A stretch of DNA of 7,124 nt. It comes from Paracoccaceae bacterium (GTDB lineage: Bacteria; Pseudomonadota; Alphaproteobacteria; Rhodobacterales; Rhodobacteraceae). The stretch spans positions 1 through 7,124 of the forward strand of contig SKNG01000242.1 of the NCBI GenBank assembly GCA_007120685.1. The letters run 5' to 3'. The translations under genes were made by a program, and so were the position numbers. Each line of letters opens with the position of its first letter. Within the stretch, counting starts at the first letter, position 1. The notes under the pieces are model-generated. The model was not told where the DNA came from and did no database searches. It saw only the letters and a program-made list of their open reading frames with translations. Positions 1 through 6,318 of the stretch are shown in pieces.

Positions 1-461
1 CGCATGTCGTGGTGGAATTTCGCGACATCGGCGCGAGTGATGCCCGTGACCGTGAGCTGCCCGAGCGCGGGTAGGATGAATCGCCGAAGGTTGCGCCGAT
101 ATTCGGTCGCCGTGCTGGCCTTGAGGCGGACGGCGATGTGCTCCTTGTCGAAGCGTTCCGCCAGCTCCTTCACCGTGATCGCCTTGCGCCCGGTATCCCG
201 CTCGGCAGCTGGGTCCTCGCCGTTGCGGGCGGCGGCAATGATGGCGATTGCGCGGCTCCGCGCCTGCTCACAGGTCAGTACCGTGCTGGGCCCAAGGCTG
301 ATCCGCCGGGAACGGCGTCCAGCGCGATACTGCACTACGTAGCCCTTGCGCCCGCTCGGTAGCACCCTCAACCCAAAGCCAGGGATCTCGCTGTCCCAGG
401 TGAAGTACTCTGCATCGCGGGCCTCCGCGGCATCGACGAGGCGCTTGGTCAGCTTGGGCAT
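1..461 (-). CDS. Tyrosine-recombinase integrase, N-terminal part (cut by window edge)
   Basis: Reading the minus strand from the ATG at 461 gives 153 open codons before the left edge, so the gene is partial at its 3' end. The protein begins MPKLTKRLVDAAEA. Residues 1-85 match the arm-type DNA-binding domain (DUF4102-like) of P4/phage-type integrases: the W-D-x-E-I-P-G-F-G-L-R-V segment at 22-33, the GYVVQYR strand at 40-46, the R-R-I-S-L-G segment at 52-57, and a GEDP-A-ER ending near 81-88. Residues about 95-153 look like the SAM-like core-binding domain (TVKELAERF, then an Y-R-R-N-L-R-R-F-I-L-P-x-L-G segment at 121-134). The catalytic domain with its R-H-R-Y residues would lie outside the window, so activity cannot be judged. 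The start is supported by GGAAGG nine bases upstream. The gene marks the block as integrated or island-like DNA. It reads in the same direction as the metabolic genes but is separated from them by 224 bases. Confidence 0.9.
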   Translation of the reverse strand, partial: MPKLTKRLVDAAEARDAEYFTWDSEIPGFGLRVLPSGRKGYVVQYRAGRRSRRISLGPSTVLTCEQARSRAIAIIAAARNGEDPAAERDTGRKAITVKELAERFDKEHIAVRLKASTATEYRRNLRRFILPALGQLTVTGITRADVAKFHHDM

Positions 462-470
462 GGTGGGCGG

Positions 471-476
471 CCTTCC
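471..476 (-). promoter_or_regulatory. Ribosome binding site of the integrase
   Basis: GGAAGG on the minus strand, nine bases before the ATG at 461. It supports this start over any in-frame alternative. Confidence 0.55.
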
Positions 477-488
477 GGTTCTCTTCGC

Positions 489-519
489 TCTACAGTGCGG
501 AAGGCGTCGTGATAGTCAA
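489..519 (-). promoter_or_regulatory. Candidate integrase promoter
   Basis: On the minus strand TTGACT (519-514) resembles a -35 box. A weak TGTAGA (494-489) follows after 19 bases and matches the -10 consensus poorly. The position about 30-60 bases before the integrase start is sensible. The -35 match is the only strong part, so this is a tentative call. Confidence 0.22.
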
Positions 520-554
520 CGAACACTCTGATATTGCGCAGAAAAAAGAAGTAG

Positions 555-568
555 CGCGTGCTCACGCG
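555..568. repeat. Perfect inverted repeat, CGCGTG-CT-CACGCG
   Basis: Two 6-base arms separated by two bases, lying about 95 bases upstream of the integrase start in otherwise featureless intergenic DNA. It could be a dimeric protein binding site. There is no T-tract on either strand, so it does not look like a terminator. No function can be assigned from sequence alone. Confidence 0.35.
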
Positions 569-685
569 TAGGCGCTGCTGCGCGTCAGGGCGGGGCAGGA
601 GGGACTCAGACGAATCGCTGTTAGGTTCCGACGTCCCAATCCATGCCCAGATGGTCATGCCGGAGTAGAAACCGATTGTCGTGCG

Positions 686-1624
686 TTACAAATCAAGCAT
701 GAGACGGCCGCCGCTACAGCCCGACACGCACGGCGTGACGTATGACTGCCGGTCGATCTCGCTCATCAGCAGGTCGCGATGAAGCGGGGTGCCCGACAGA
801 TAGCGGGTCTTGCATTCCAGGCAAACGCCGCCTTCGCAGGACGAGGGCACTTCCACCCCGGCCGCGCGCAGCGCATCCAGCATGCCCTGGCCCGCTGCAA
901 CCGCGATGCGCTGGCCTGAACGGGCAAGCTCCAGCTCATAGGCCGCCGTTGCGCCGGTCACCGTAGTACCGAAGCGCTCAACATGCAGCCGCTCGCCCAG
1001 TCCTGTGCCGGCCTCCAGCGCCTGTACGATCATGCGCTCGGGTCCGCAGACATATAGATGATCGTGCGGCCCCAGCCCGGCGATCAGCGCCGGCAGGTCC
1101 AGCCGGCTGCCGCTGTCGGACAGATGCTGCGTAACCCGCTCCGTCGCCACCTGCACCAGCCGCCCGCCGTCGGGCACTGCCTCGGCGGCGCGCGCGCAGG
1201 CATGCAGGTGCCAGTCGGCGCTCGCCCTCTCTAGCACCGGGATCATCGACAGGAAGGGCGTCAGCCCGATGCCGCCCGCCACCATCACATGCCGCCCCGC
1301 GTCTTCGGCCAGCGGGAAGGTGTTGCGCGGCAGCGAGGCCAGCAGTTCCGTGCCCGGCCCCAGCGCCAGCATCTCCAGCGAACCGCCGCGCCCATGCGCC
1401 TCGCCCTGAACGGTGACTACATAGCGGTTACCATCGGCCGGATCGTTGCACAGCGAGAATTGGCGGATGCGGCCGCTGGGCAAGTGCAGGTCAATATGCG
1501 CTCCGGCGGTGAAGGGGGGCAGCGGCCAGTCTTCCGGGTCAGTCAAGGTGAAGGCGCGCACGCCGGGCGCCACTTCCTGCAGCGCGGCGATGACAAGCGA
1601 CAGGCGATGAATGCTTTTGGCCAT
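686..1624 (-). CDS. PDR/VanB-type flavin and [2Fe-2S] ferredoxin reductase
   Basis: A 312-residue protein with the full domain order of the phthalate dioxygenase reductase/VanB family, at that family's usual length. The N-terminal flavin-binding barrel carries RQFSL at 54-58. The NAD(P)-binding domain has GGIGLTP at 117-123 and CGPERM at 193-198. The C-terminal plant-type ferredoxin domain holds the four cluster cysteines C263, C268, C271 and C299 (C-x4-C-x2-C then C). All cofactor motifs are intact, so it should move electrons from NAD(P)H through FMN to a [2Fe-2S] cluster and on to a partner, in the cytoplasm. The usual partner is a Rieske oxygenase such as VanA, but none is encoded here. 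The gene is last in the operon, 45 bases after the MOSC gene, which makes the MOSC protein a candidate partner (inference). The start has AAGGA about 12 bases upstream, a little far but acceptable. The gene ends in TAA with no clear terminator behind it. Confidence 0.93.
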   Translation of the reverse strand: MAKSIHRLSLVIAALQEVAPGVRAFTLTDPEDWPLPPFTAGAHIDLHLPSGRIRQFSLCNDPADGNRYVVTVQGEAHGRGGSLEMLALGPGTELLASLPRNTFPLAEDAGRHVMVAGGIGLTPFLSMIPVLERASADWHLHACARAAEAVPDGGRLVQVATERVTQHLSDSGSRLDLPALIAGLGPHDHLYVCGPERMIVQALEAGTGLGERLHVERFGTTVTGATAAYELELARSGQRIAVAAGQGMLDALRAAGVEVPSSCEGGVCLECKTRYLSGTPLHRDLLMSEIDRQSYVTPCVSGCSGGRLMLDL

Positions 1625-1669
1625 GAACGGTCTTTGTCCTTTGCGGCAGCGTGAGAGGGCGGTTCCGGT

Positions 1670-2152
1670 TCAGACCGGCCGGATGGGATCGCCGGTAAAG
1701 GCCTCGCCCGGCTCGATGATCCGGGCGTGCAGGCCGGAACGGTTAAGGAGAAGGGTGAAGATCTCCTTGCCCGTGATCTGTTCGATATGCCGGCAGGGCG
1801 TGCTGAGCCGCGTGCCTTCCAGCACCACGTCGCCGACCGAAAACCGCCGACCGACCAGATGGTTCAGCGGTACGCCGCGGGTAGTGATGTTGCGGCGGTG
1901 ATCCTCGGGCATGAGCCGCACGCCGTGGTCGCGCCACAGCGCCTCTAGCGTTTCCACCTCGAAAAGCGTGACCTGGCGGCCCTCCTCGGGCCGGTCGGAA
2001 TAGAATCCCTCGCCACTGCTGTAGCGGTCGCCGGCGATGCCCTGGCCCTTGACGAAGCTCAGGTTGTCCATCGTGCGCATCGGCAGGAACGACCGCGGCA
2101 CCAAATGCAGCCCCTCCACCACGCCGGTCCAGATATGGGTATTCGCCTTCAT
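1670..2152 (-). CDS. Stand-alone MOSC-domain protein
   Basis: A 160-residue protein that is essentially one MOSC domain. Visible family marks are GDRY at 41-44, the R-R-N-I-T-T-R-G segment at 86-93, a following L-x-G-x-x-F-x-V-G-D stretch at 99-108, and the conserved cysteine in S-T-P-C (C120), the position that binds molybdenum cofactor or carries sulfur in characterised members. It lacks the C-terminal 3-alpha domain of YiiM and the N-terminal barrel of mARC. In those relatives MOSC proteins reduce N-hydroxylated compounds with electrons from a flavoprotein. The start codon overlaps the preceding GST stop as ATGA, with a strong AAGGAG seven bases upstream, so translation is coupled. The frame stays open upstream to an ATG at 2521, but that part lies opposite GST codons in another frame and shows no domain, so the shorter start is preferred. 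Family assignment is firm; the reaction is not known. Confidence 0.88.
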   Translation of the reverse strand: MKANTHIWTGVVEGLHLVPRSFLPMRTMDNLSFVKGQGIAGDRYSSGEGFYSDRPEEGRQVTLFEVETLEALWRDHGVRLMPEDHRRNITTRGVPLNHLVGRRFSVGDVVLEGTRLSTPCRHIEQITGKEIFTLLLNRSGLHARIIEPGEAFTGDPIRPV

Positions 2153-2787
2153 GCCATCACTCCTTCCGGCAGGCCGCGCATGGGAATGTAGCCCGGTAAC
2201 GCCACGATCCTGTCTATCCAGGCCAGCACGGCGGGGTGGTCGTCCAGCGGCAGATGCCCCTCGCGCGCTAGAGCGACATAGGGGAACACTGCCAGATCGG
2301 CGATCGTCGGCCGGCTCAGGCACAACCAGTCGTGGCTGGACAGATGCGCCTCCAGATGCGCCAGTACCTTCAGGCCCATTGCCGTGGCGCGGGCGATATC
2401 GATATCCTCGCCGGCCAGATGGTAAAGCCGAGCCATCTGCGGGCCGTTGCTGACCTCCTTGGCGGCATAGGACAGCCATTCCATGATCGCCGCCATGCCG
2501 GCCGGCGTGGGGTCGATCCATTCCGGGGCGTCATGCATGGCGAAATAGAGCAGGATCGCCTGGCTGTCCTGCACTACCGTATCGCCGTCCACCACCACCG
2601 GGATCTGGCGCATGGGGTTCAGACGAGCGAACCATTCGGCGTCGTTAGCGCGCGACAACACATCCAGGAATTCCAGCCGCAGCGGCAGGCCGATCATAGA
2701 CAGGAACATGCGCACCTTGTGGCAACTGCCCGAAAGCGGGTGGTCGTAAAGCAGGATCTCGCGCTGTGGCTTTTCGGTTTCGGTCAT
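2149..2787 (-). CDS. Glutathione S-transferase-like protein
   Basis: A 212-residue protein of normal GST length. The N-terminal thioredoxin-like domain contains the P-L-S-G-S-C-H-K-V-R segment at 17-26, where S19, S21 or C22 could activate glutathione. The cis-proline motif is Q-I-P at 61-63, and the glutathione gamma-glutamyl contact is D-S at 74-75 followed by Q-A-I-L. The all-helical C-terminal domain carries the P-T-I-A-D folding signature at 160-164 and a DHPAVLAW-type segment near 183-190. It is presumably cytoplasmic. Known roles of such proteins include conjugation, reductive dehalogenation, isomerisation and thioether cleavage; the sequence does not choose among them. It sits 27 bases after the large TRAP permease and overlaps the MOSC gene by four bases, so it is co-expressed with uptake and redox genes. 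AAGGA lies nine bases before the start at 2787. Confidence 0.9.
   Translation of the reverse strand: MTETEKPQREILLYDHPLSGSCHKVRMFLSMIGLPLRLEFLDVLSRANDAEWFARLNPMRQIPVVVDGDTVVQDSQAILLYFAMHDAPEWIDPTPAGMAAIMEWLSYAAKEVSNGPQMARLYHLAGEDIDIARATAMGLKVLAHLEAHLSSHDWLCLSRPTIADLAVFPYVALAREGHLPLDDHPAVLAWIDRIVALPGYIPMRGLPEGVMA
2160..2166 (-). promoter_or_regulatory. Ribosome binding site of the MOSC gene
   Basis: GAAGGAG inside the end of the GST gene, seven bases before the MOSC ATG at 2152. It decides the start of the MOSC protein and, with the ATGA overlap, supports coupled translation. Confidence 0.7.
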
Positions 2788-2796
2788 GCTCTTGCT

Positions 2797-2801
2797 TCCT
2801 T
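2797..2801 (-). promoter_or_regulatory. Ribosome binding site of the GST gene
   Basis: AAGGA in the short gap after the permease gene, nine bases before the GST ATG at 2787. Confidence 0.55.
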
Positions 2802-2814
2802 CGGCGGGCGGGGA

Positions 2815-4452
2815 TCAGCGGAAAAGGTGGTTCAGACTGCCGCCGCCGTCACCGTCCTCGGCCGGCACATCATCGATCAGCGGCAGGCGCGGCTCGCCCC
2901 CGCCGCCTGCCGGCAGCATATCGACATGCGGTAGCACCAGTTGCGGAAAGGCGATTACCAGGCCTATCAGCAGGAGATTCAATGCAACGAAGGGCAAGGG
3001 ACCGGAATAGATTTCGCCCGTGGTGATGCCGCGTACGCCGGCCGCCTGGCGCCCCGGGCGTGGCGCGACCGAACGCAGGTAGAAGAGCGCGAAGCCGAAG
3101 GGCGGCGTCAGGAAGCTGGTCTGCAGGTTCATCGAGATCAGAATGCCGAACCACAGCGGGTCGATGCCGAGGGCCAGCGCCGTCGGCATCAGGAGTGGGA
3201 CCACGATGAAGGCAATCTCGAAGAAGTCCAGGAAACAGCCCAGGATGAAGATCACGACCATCGAGAAGATGACGAAGCCCAACGCCTCGCCCGGCAGGCC
3301 CATCAGCAGGCCATGCAGCCATTCGTCGCCGCCCAGCCCGTAGAAAGTCAGGCTGAACATGCGCGCCCCGATGAGGATAAAGAAGACGAAGGTTGTCAGC
3401 GTGGCGGTCTGTTCCAGCGCCGCGCGCAGCTCCACCATCGGCAGCTTGCCCCGCGCCAGGGCCAGGATCAGCGCGCCGGTGGCGCCCATGGCGCCACTTT
3501 CGGTGGGTGTGGCGATGCCCAGAAATATCGTGCCCAACACCAGAAAGATCAGCCCCAGTGTTGGTACCAGCGCCAGGATCGCCCGGCGCACAAAATCCCC
3601 GGGCTCGCGCCAAAGAACCGCCAGCAAGGCGCCCAGCGCGCCCAACGCCACGGCCGAAACAAGCCGGTACTCGTAGCGCAGCGTGTCGGCGATCAGCACC
3701 TGCGCGGCCAGCGTCACCGCCACACCCAGCCCTAGCGTGGCAGCCAACCCGGCGAAATCGCGTCGGCTGGCGTGAAATCCCACCATTGGCGGCATCTTCT
3801 TAGGTGCAAGGATCGCCACAGCGATGATGAACAGGCAGAAAAGCCCGATCAGGATCAGCGCCGGTACCATCGCGCCGCGATACATCTCGCCCACCGGGCG
3901 GCCCACCTGATCGGCCATCACGATCAGCACCAGAGAGGGTGGCACAATCTGCGAAAGCGTGCCTGAGGCGGTGATCGTGCCCGCCGCGAGCCGCGCGTCA
4001 TAGCCGCTGCGCAGCATGATCGGCAGCGCGATCAGCCCCATCGTCATGACAGAGGCTGACACCACCCCCGTGGTGGCGGCCAGCAGCGCCCCCACCAGCA
4101 CCACCGACAGGCACAGACCGCCGCGCACCGGGCCAAAGAGCCGCGCCACCACCTCCAGCAGTTCCTCGGCGATGCCGGTACGCTGGAAGATAGCGCCCAT
4201 CAGCGTGAAGAAGGGCACCGCCAGCAGCGTTTCGTTGCTCAGGATACCGAAGGTGCGGTCGGGCTGGGCCAGCAGCAGCGGCCAGGACAGGTGCACCAGG
4301 TCCGGTGCCAGCGAGGACATCCAGACACCGATGGCAAAGAAGGCCAACCCGCCGGCAGCCAGGGTAAAGGCCACCGGATAGCCCAGCAGCAACAACCCCA
4401 TCACCACCACGAACATGATGGGGCCCAGATTGGCCGCGATCAGATCGATCAT
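2815..4452 (-). CDS. TRAP transporter large (DctM-type) permease
   Basis: A 545-residue, very hydrophobic inner-membrane protein, the 12-helix-class transport subunit that moves substrate using a sodium gradient. Recognisable DctM features are V-P-F-F-T-L-M-G-A at 79-87, the G-A-L-L-A-A-T-T-G-V segment at 121-130, S-Q-I-V-P-P-S at 167-173, G-I-A-T-P-T-E-S-G-A at 312-321, and N-L-Q-T-S-F-L-T-P-P-F-G at 442-453. It is longer than classic DctM (about 430 residues), with extra hydrophobic sequence around 230-300, as expected for the FcbT3/COG4664 branch. The C-terminus ends in a hydrophilic glycine- and acid-rich tail from about residue 513. The chosen start (MIDLIAANLG) puts the first helix near the N-terminus, as is usual, and leaves a 37-base gap after the small permease. 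An ATG at 4518 would add 22 hydrophilic residues and overlap that gene. The ribosome binding site is a weak G-rich stretch, so coupling is possible. Confidence 0.93.
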   Translation of the reverse strand: MIDLIAANLGPIMFVVVMGLLLLGYPVAFTLAAGGLAFFAIGVWMSSLAPDLVHLSWPLLLAQPDRTFGILSNETLLAVPFFTLMGAIFQRTGIAEELLEVVARLFGPVRGGLCLSVVLVGALLAATTGVVSASVMTMGLIALPIMLRSGYDARLAAGTITASGTLSQIVPPSLVLIVMADQVGRPVGEMYRGAMVPALILIGLFCLFIIAVAILAPKKMPPMVGFHASRRDFAGLAATLGLGVAVTLAAQVLIADTLRYEYRLVSAVALGALGALLAVLWREPGDFVRRAILALVPTLGLIFLVLGTIFLGIATPTESGAMGATGALILALARGKLPMVELRAALEQTATLTTFVFFILIGARMFSLTFYGLGGDEWLHGLLMGLPGEALGFVIFSMVVIFILGCFLDFFEIAFIVVPLLMPTALALGIDPLWFGILISMNLQTSFLTPPFGFALFYLRSVAPRPGRQAAGVRGITTGEIYSGPLPFVALNLLLIGLVIAFPQLVLPHVDMLPAGGGGEPRLPLIDDVPAEDGDGGGSLNHLFR

Positions 4453-4489
4453 GCCGCCCCGCCCCGGTTCCGGTGGTGCCGTCCGCGGG

Positions 4490-5026
4490 TCATCGCGCCA
4501 GCGCCCCCGCGTCGCCACCCTCGGCCGGATCCTGCCACTCGCGCAGCAGCCGGATGATCGAGGCCAGCGCCTGCAGCGTCAGCAGCGCGAAACCCAGCAT
4601 CACCATGCCGCGCATCGGCCAGACGGGCAGCCCCCCGGCATTCAGTGACATCTCGCCCTGACGATAGGAGCGAAGGAAGAACGGCAGGCTCATCCAGAAC
4701 AACAGACCGGTAAAGGGCAGCAGCATCAGCAGATGGCCGAAAAGTTCGACGAGCTTGCGTCCCCGCGCCGAAAAGCGCGAGGACAGCAGCTCGATGCGCA
4801 CATGTGCGTTGCACTGCAGCACCCAGGGCGCGGCCAGCATCACCAGCGTGCCGATCAGATACCACTGTGCCTCCAGCATGGCGTTGGAACTGAGCGAGAA
4901 TGCCTTGCGCATGACCGCGTTGCCGGCGCTGAGCAGCACAGCGGCCAGCAAAAGCCAGACCGCCGCGCGCCCGATCAGCGCGTTCGCGGCCTCTATCGCC
5001 GCGCCCAGCGCCGACAGCGCCCGCAT
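4490..5026 (-). CDS. TRAP transporter small (DctQ-type) permease
   Basis: A 178-residue protein with four predicted membrane helices (about 19-37, 52-72, 93-117 and 138-160), the normal size and topology for DctQ. Family marks are A-Q-W-Y-L at 53-57, H-V-R-I-E-L-L at 75-81, and G-G-L-P-V-W-P at 131-137, the last typical of the FcbT2/COG4665 branch. It forms the membrane complex with the large permease and helps dock the binding protein. Its ATG shares one base with the binding-protein stop (TAATG). No good ribosome binding site precedes it, so translation probably depends on ribosomes finishing the upstream gene. An in-frame ATG at 5083 would extend it 19 residues into the upstream gene; the added residues are hydrophilic and not needed for the fold, so the shorter form is preferred. 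Confidence 0.93.
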   Translation of the reverse strand: MRALSALGAAIEAANALIGRAAVWLLLAAVLLSAGNAVMRKAFSLSSNAMLEAQWYLIGTLVMLAAPWVLQCNAHVRIELLSSRFSARGRKLVELFGHLLMLLPFTGLLFWMSLPFFLRSYRQGEMSLNAGGLPVWPMRGMVMLGFALLTLQALASIIRLLREWQDPAEGGDAGALAR

Positions 5027-6102
5027 TAGCGTGCGGCGCGCATCAGGAAGTTCAGCGCCGCGCCATCGTTGACCGAGGACCACAGCAACTGATCGTCAAG
5101 GAATTCCTTCCAAGCCGAATAGACGCGGCGGAAGGTCTCGTTCTCCTCGGCTTGCTGTTCTATCAGGCGGTCGTTGCTTTGCCGCATCGCCGTCATGATC
5201 TCGGTCGACCAGGAGCGCAGCTCGGTGCCCGATTCCACCAGCCGCCGCAGCGCCGGCACGTTCAGCGCGTCGTAGCGGGCTAGCATTTCGGAATAGGTTT
5301 CGGTGCACGCGGCCTCCAGCGCGGCCTTGTAGCTGTCCGGCAGCGCATTGAACGCCTCGCGGTTGGCGACAAAGCCGATCGAGGCGTTCAGCTCCAGCAC
5401 CCCCGGCGCATAGTAGTAGCGCGCCACGCGGTTGAAGCCCAGGCGCTCGTCATCATAGGGGCCGACGAATTCGACCGCGTCCAGCGTGCCGCGCTCCATC
5501 GCCGGGTAAAGGTCGGCACCGGGGATCTGCTGCGGGACTGCGCCGAGGTCGGCAAAGATGTTGCCCAGGAAGCCGGCGGCGCGGATGCGCAGCCCGCGCA
5601 GGTCCTCTACCGAATTGATGGGGTTGCGGAACCAGCCGCCCATCTGCGCCCCGGTTGCGCCGGCCGGAAAGGACACGACGTTGAATTCCTCGTAAAGCTC
5701 GGCCATCAGCTCCTTGCCGCCCCCCTGGCGCATCCAGGCCAGATGCATGCGCGGGGTCATGCCAAAGGGTGCGCCGGTGTCGAACAGCAGCGCCGGCATG
5801 CGGCCCAGGTAGTAGAACCCGGCCGTGAAGCCGCATTCCACCGCGCCCGTCTGTGCTGCTTCCAGCACGCCCAACGGCGGCACGATCTCGCCGCCGGCGA
5901 AGACGCGGATGGTGAAACCGCCGTCCGTCATCTGCGACACGCGCTCGGCCATGTATTGGGCCCCGCCGTGGATGGTCGCCAGCCCGGTGGGAAACGAAGT
6001 CGGCATGCGCCATTGCACTCGGGTCTGGGCCCGTGCGACGACTGGCGCGGCAAGAGCGGCGGGCGCGACCGCACCGGCGGCAAGGAAGCTGCGTCTCTTC
6101 AT
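5026..6102 (-). CDS. TRAP transporter periplasmic solute-binding protein, TakP/FcbT1-like
   Basis: A 358-residue DctP-type binding protein that captures the substrate in the periplasm. The N-terminus M-K-R-R-S-F-L is a twin-arginine (Tat) signal followed by an alanine-rich core; cleavage is likely after A-R-A at 23-25. Conserved landmarks of the mannitol/chloroaromatic/2-oxo acid group (COG4663) are G-A-Q-M-G-G-W-F-R at 151-159, G-L-R-I-R at 170-174, V-P-Q-Q-I at 189-193, and D-A-V-E-F-V-G-P-Y-D-D at 208-218. The arginine in the second motif is expected to bind the substrate carboxylate. The fourth motif usually reads E-W-V-G-P in this group (from memory), so F212 is a possible specificity change. 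The start at 6102 follows GGGAG with seven bases of spacing and begins exactly at the signal peptide; an ATG at 6225 would place 41 unrelated residues in front. First gene of the operon; the ligand is probably an organic or aromatic acid, not determined. Confidence 0.94.
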   Translation of the reverse strand: MKRRSFLAAGAVAPAALAAPVVARAQTRVQWRMPTSFPTGLATIHGGAQYMAERVSQMTDGGFTIRVFAGGEIVPPLGVLEAAQTGAVECGFTAGFYYLGRMPALLFDTGAPFGMTPRMHLAWMRQGGGKELMAELYEEFNVVSFPAGATGAQMGGWFRNPINSVEDLRGLRIRAAGFLGNIFADLGAVPQQIPGADLYPAMERGTLDAVEFVGPYDDERLGFNRVARYYYAPGVLELNASIGFVANREAFNALPDSYKAALEAACTETYSEMLARYDALNVPALRRLVESGTELRSWSTEIMTAMRQSNDRLIEQQAEENETFRRVYSAWKEFLDDQLLWSSVNDGAALNFLMRAAR

Positions 6103-6107
6103 CTGTT

Positions 6108-6114
6108 CTCTCCC
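6108..6114 (-). promoter_or_regulatory. Ribosome binding site of the solute-binding protein
   Basis: GGGAGAG shortly before the ATG at 6102. It supports the start at the Tat signal peptide over the longer frame beginning at 6225. Confidence 0.6.
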
Positions 6115-6128
6115 GTGTGAGGTGGTTC

Positions 6129-6155
6129 CCCGGCGGCAAGGCTGCGCCCGGCGGC
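6129..6155. repeat. Direct repeat CCCGGCGGC, 18-base period, in the operon leader
   Basis: Two exact copies at 6129-6137 and 6147-6155, both followed by a looser shared GGC, in the untranslated leader between the likely promoter and the first operon gene. The GC-rich copies could simply reflect base composition, or could affect leader folding. No known riboswitch pattern was recognised. Confidence 0.35.
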
Positions 6156-6171
6156 TTAGGCAACGTGCAAT

Positions 6172-6200
6172 AGCTTGTCTGTAGGGCAAATATTTGTCAA
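6172..6200 (-). promoter_or_regulatory. Candidate promoter of the TRAP/GST/MOSC/reductase operon
   Basis: On the minus strand a perfect -35 box TTGACA lies at 6200-6195. Seventeen bases later (6177-6172) the sequence is CAAGCT, a poor -10 match, which is common in GC-rich alphaproteobacteria, especially at regulated promoters. It would leave a leader of about 65 bases before the first gene. The region is locally AT-richer than its surroundings. Confidence 0.45.
6185..6198. promoter_or_regulatory. Candidate operator: palindrome centred on CAAATATTTG
   Basis: CAAATATTTG at 6187-6196 is a perfect 10-base palindrome, extended by one mismatched and one matched pair to 6185-6198. It overlaps the TTGACA -35 box of the operon, where a bound repressor would block RNA polymerase. 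The adjacent divergent XRE-cupin regulator is the obvious candidate to bind it. Site recognition is inferred only from symmetry and location. Confidence 0.4.
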
Positions 6201-6262
6201 TGAGTTTCCATCGTACGTTGGTCACCCTGCCGCCCCAGGCCCGACTTGCTGTTCGCGTCGAC

Positions 6263-6291
6263 TTGTGGGGCGGTGCTCATTTGCATATGGG
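6263..6291 (+). promoter_or_regulatory. Weak candidate promoter of the regulator gene
   Basis: TTGTGG at 6263-6268 and TATGGG at 6286-6291, separated by 17 bases, are partial matches to -35 and -10 boxes and lie about 35 bases before the regulator start. Both boxes are imperfect. Confidence 0.2.
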
Positions 6292-6318
6292 ATAGGCAGT
6301 TCAAAACAAGGCCTTTGC

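Noticed and set aside
449..658. Minus-strand frame of 69 codons before the integrase
   Set aside because: It runs into the integrase start in another frame, has no domain and no good ribosome binding site. The integrase control region is the simpler reading.
462..685. tRNA or attachment site beside the integrase
   Set aside because: No cloverleaf-like sequence or tRNA 3' end was seen in this gap on either strand. An attachment site may lie beyond the left edge.
1665..1678. Hairpin CCGGT-TCAG-ACCGG over the MOSC stop codon
   Set aside because: Only a five-base stem with no T-tract, and the reductase gene follows in the same direction after 45 bases. Not convincing as a terminator.
2153..2521. 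N-terminal extension of the MOSC protein
   Set aside because: The extension is in a shifted frame opposite none but within the GST coding region, is arginine/glycine-rich, and the strong AAGGAG and ATGA overlap mark the start at 2152.
2332..2934. Plus-strand frame of 200 codons
   Set aside because: It is opposite the GST gene and the permease end, with no recognisable domain; an antisense shadow.
2941..3735. Long plus-strand frame of 264 codons
   Set aside because: It lies wholly opposite the large TRAP permease. Its product is glutamine-, arginine- and aspartate-rich with no domain, as expected from the complement of hydrophobic high-GC codons.
5453..6163. Minus-strand frame of 236 codons overlapping the solute-binding protein
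   Set aside because: Arginine-, proline- and glycine-rich product in a shifted frame of a clear TRAP binding protein gene.
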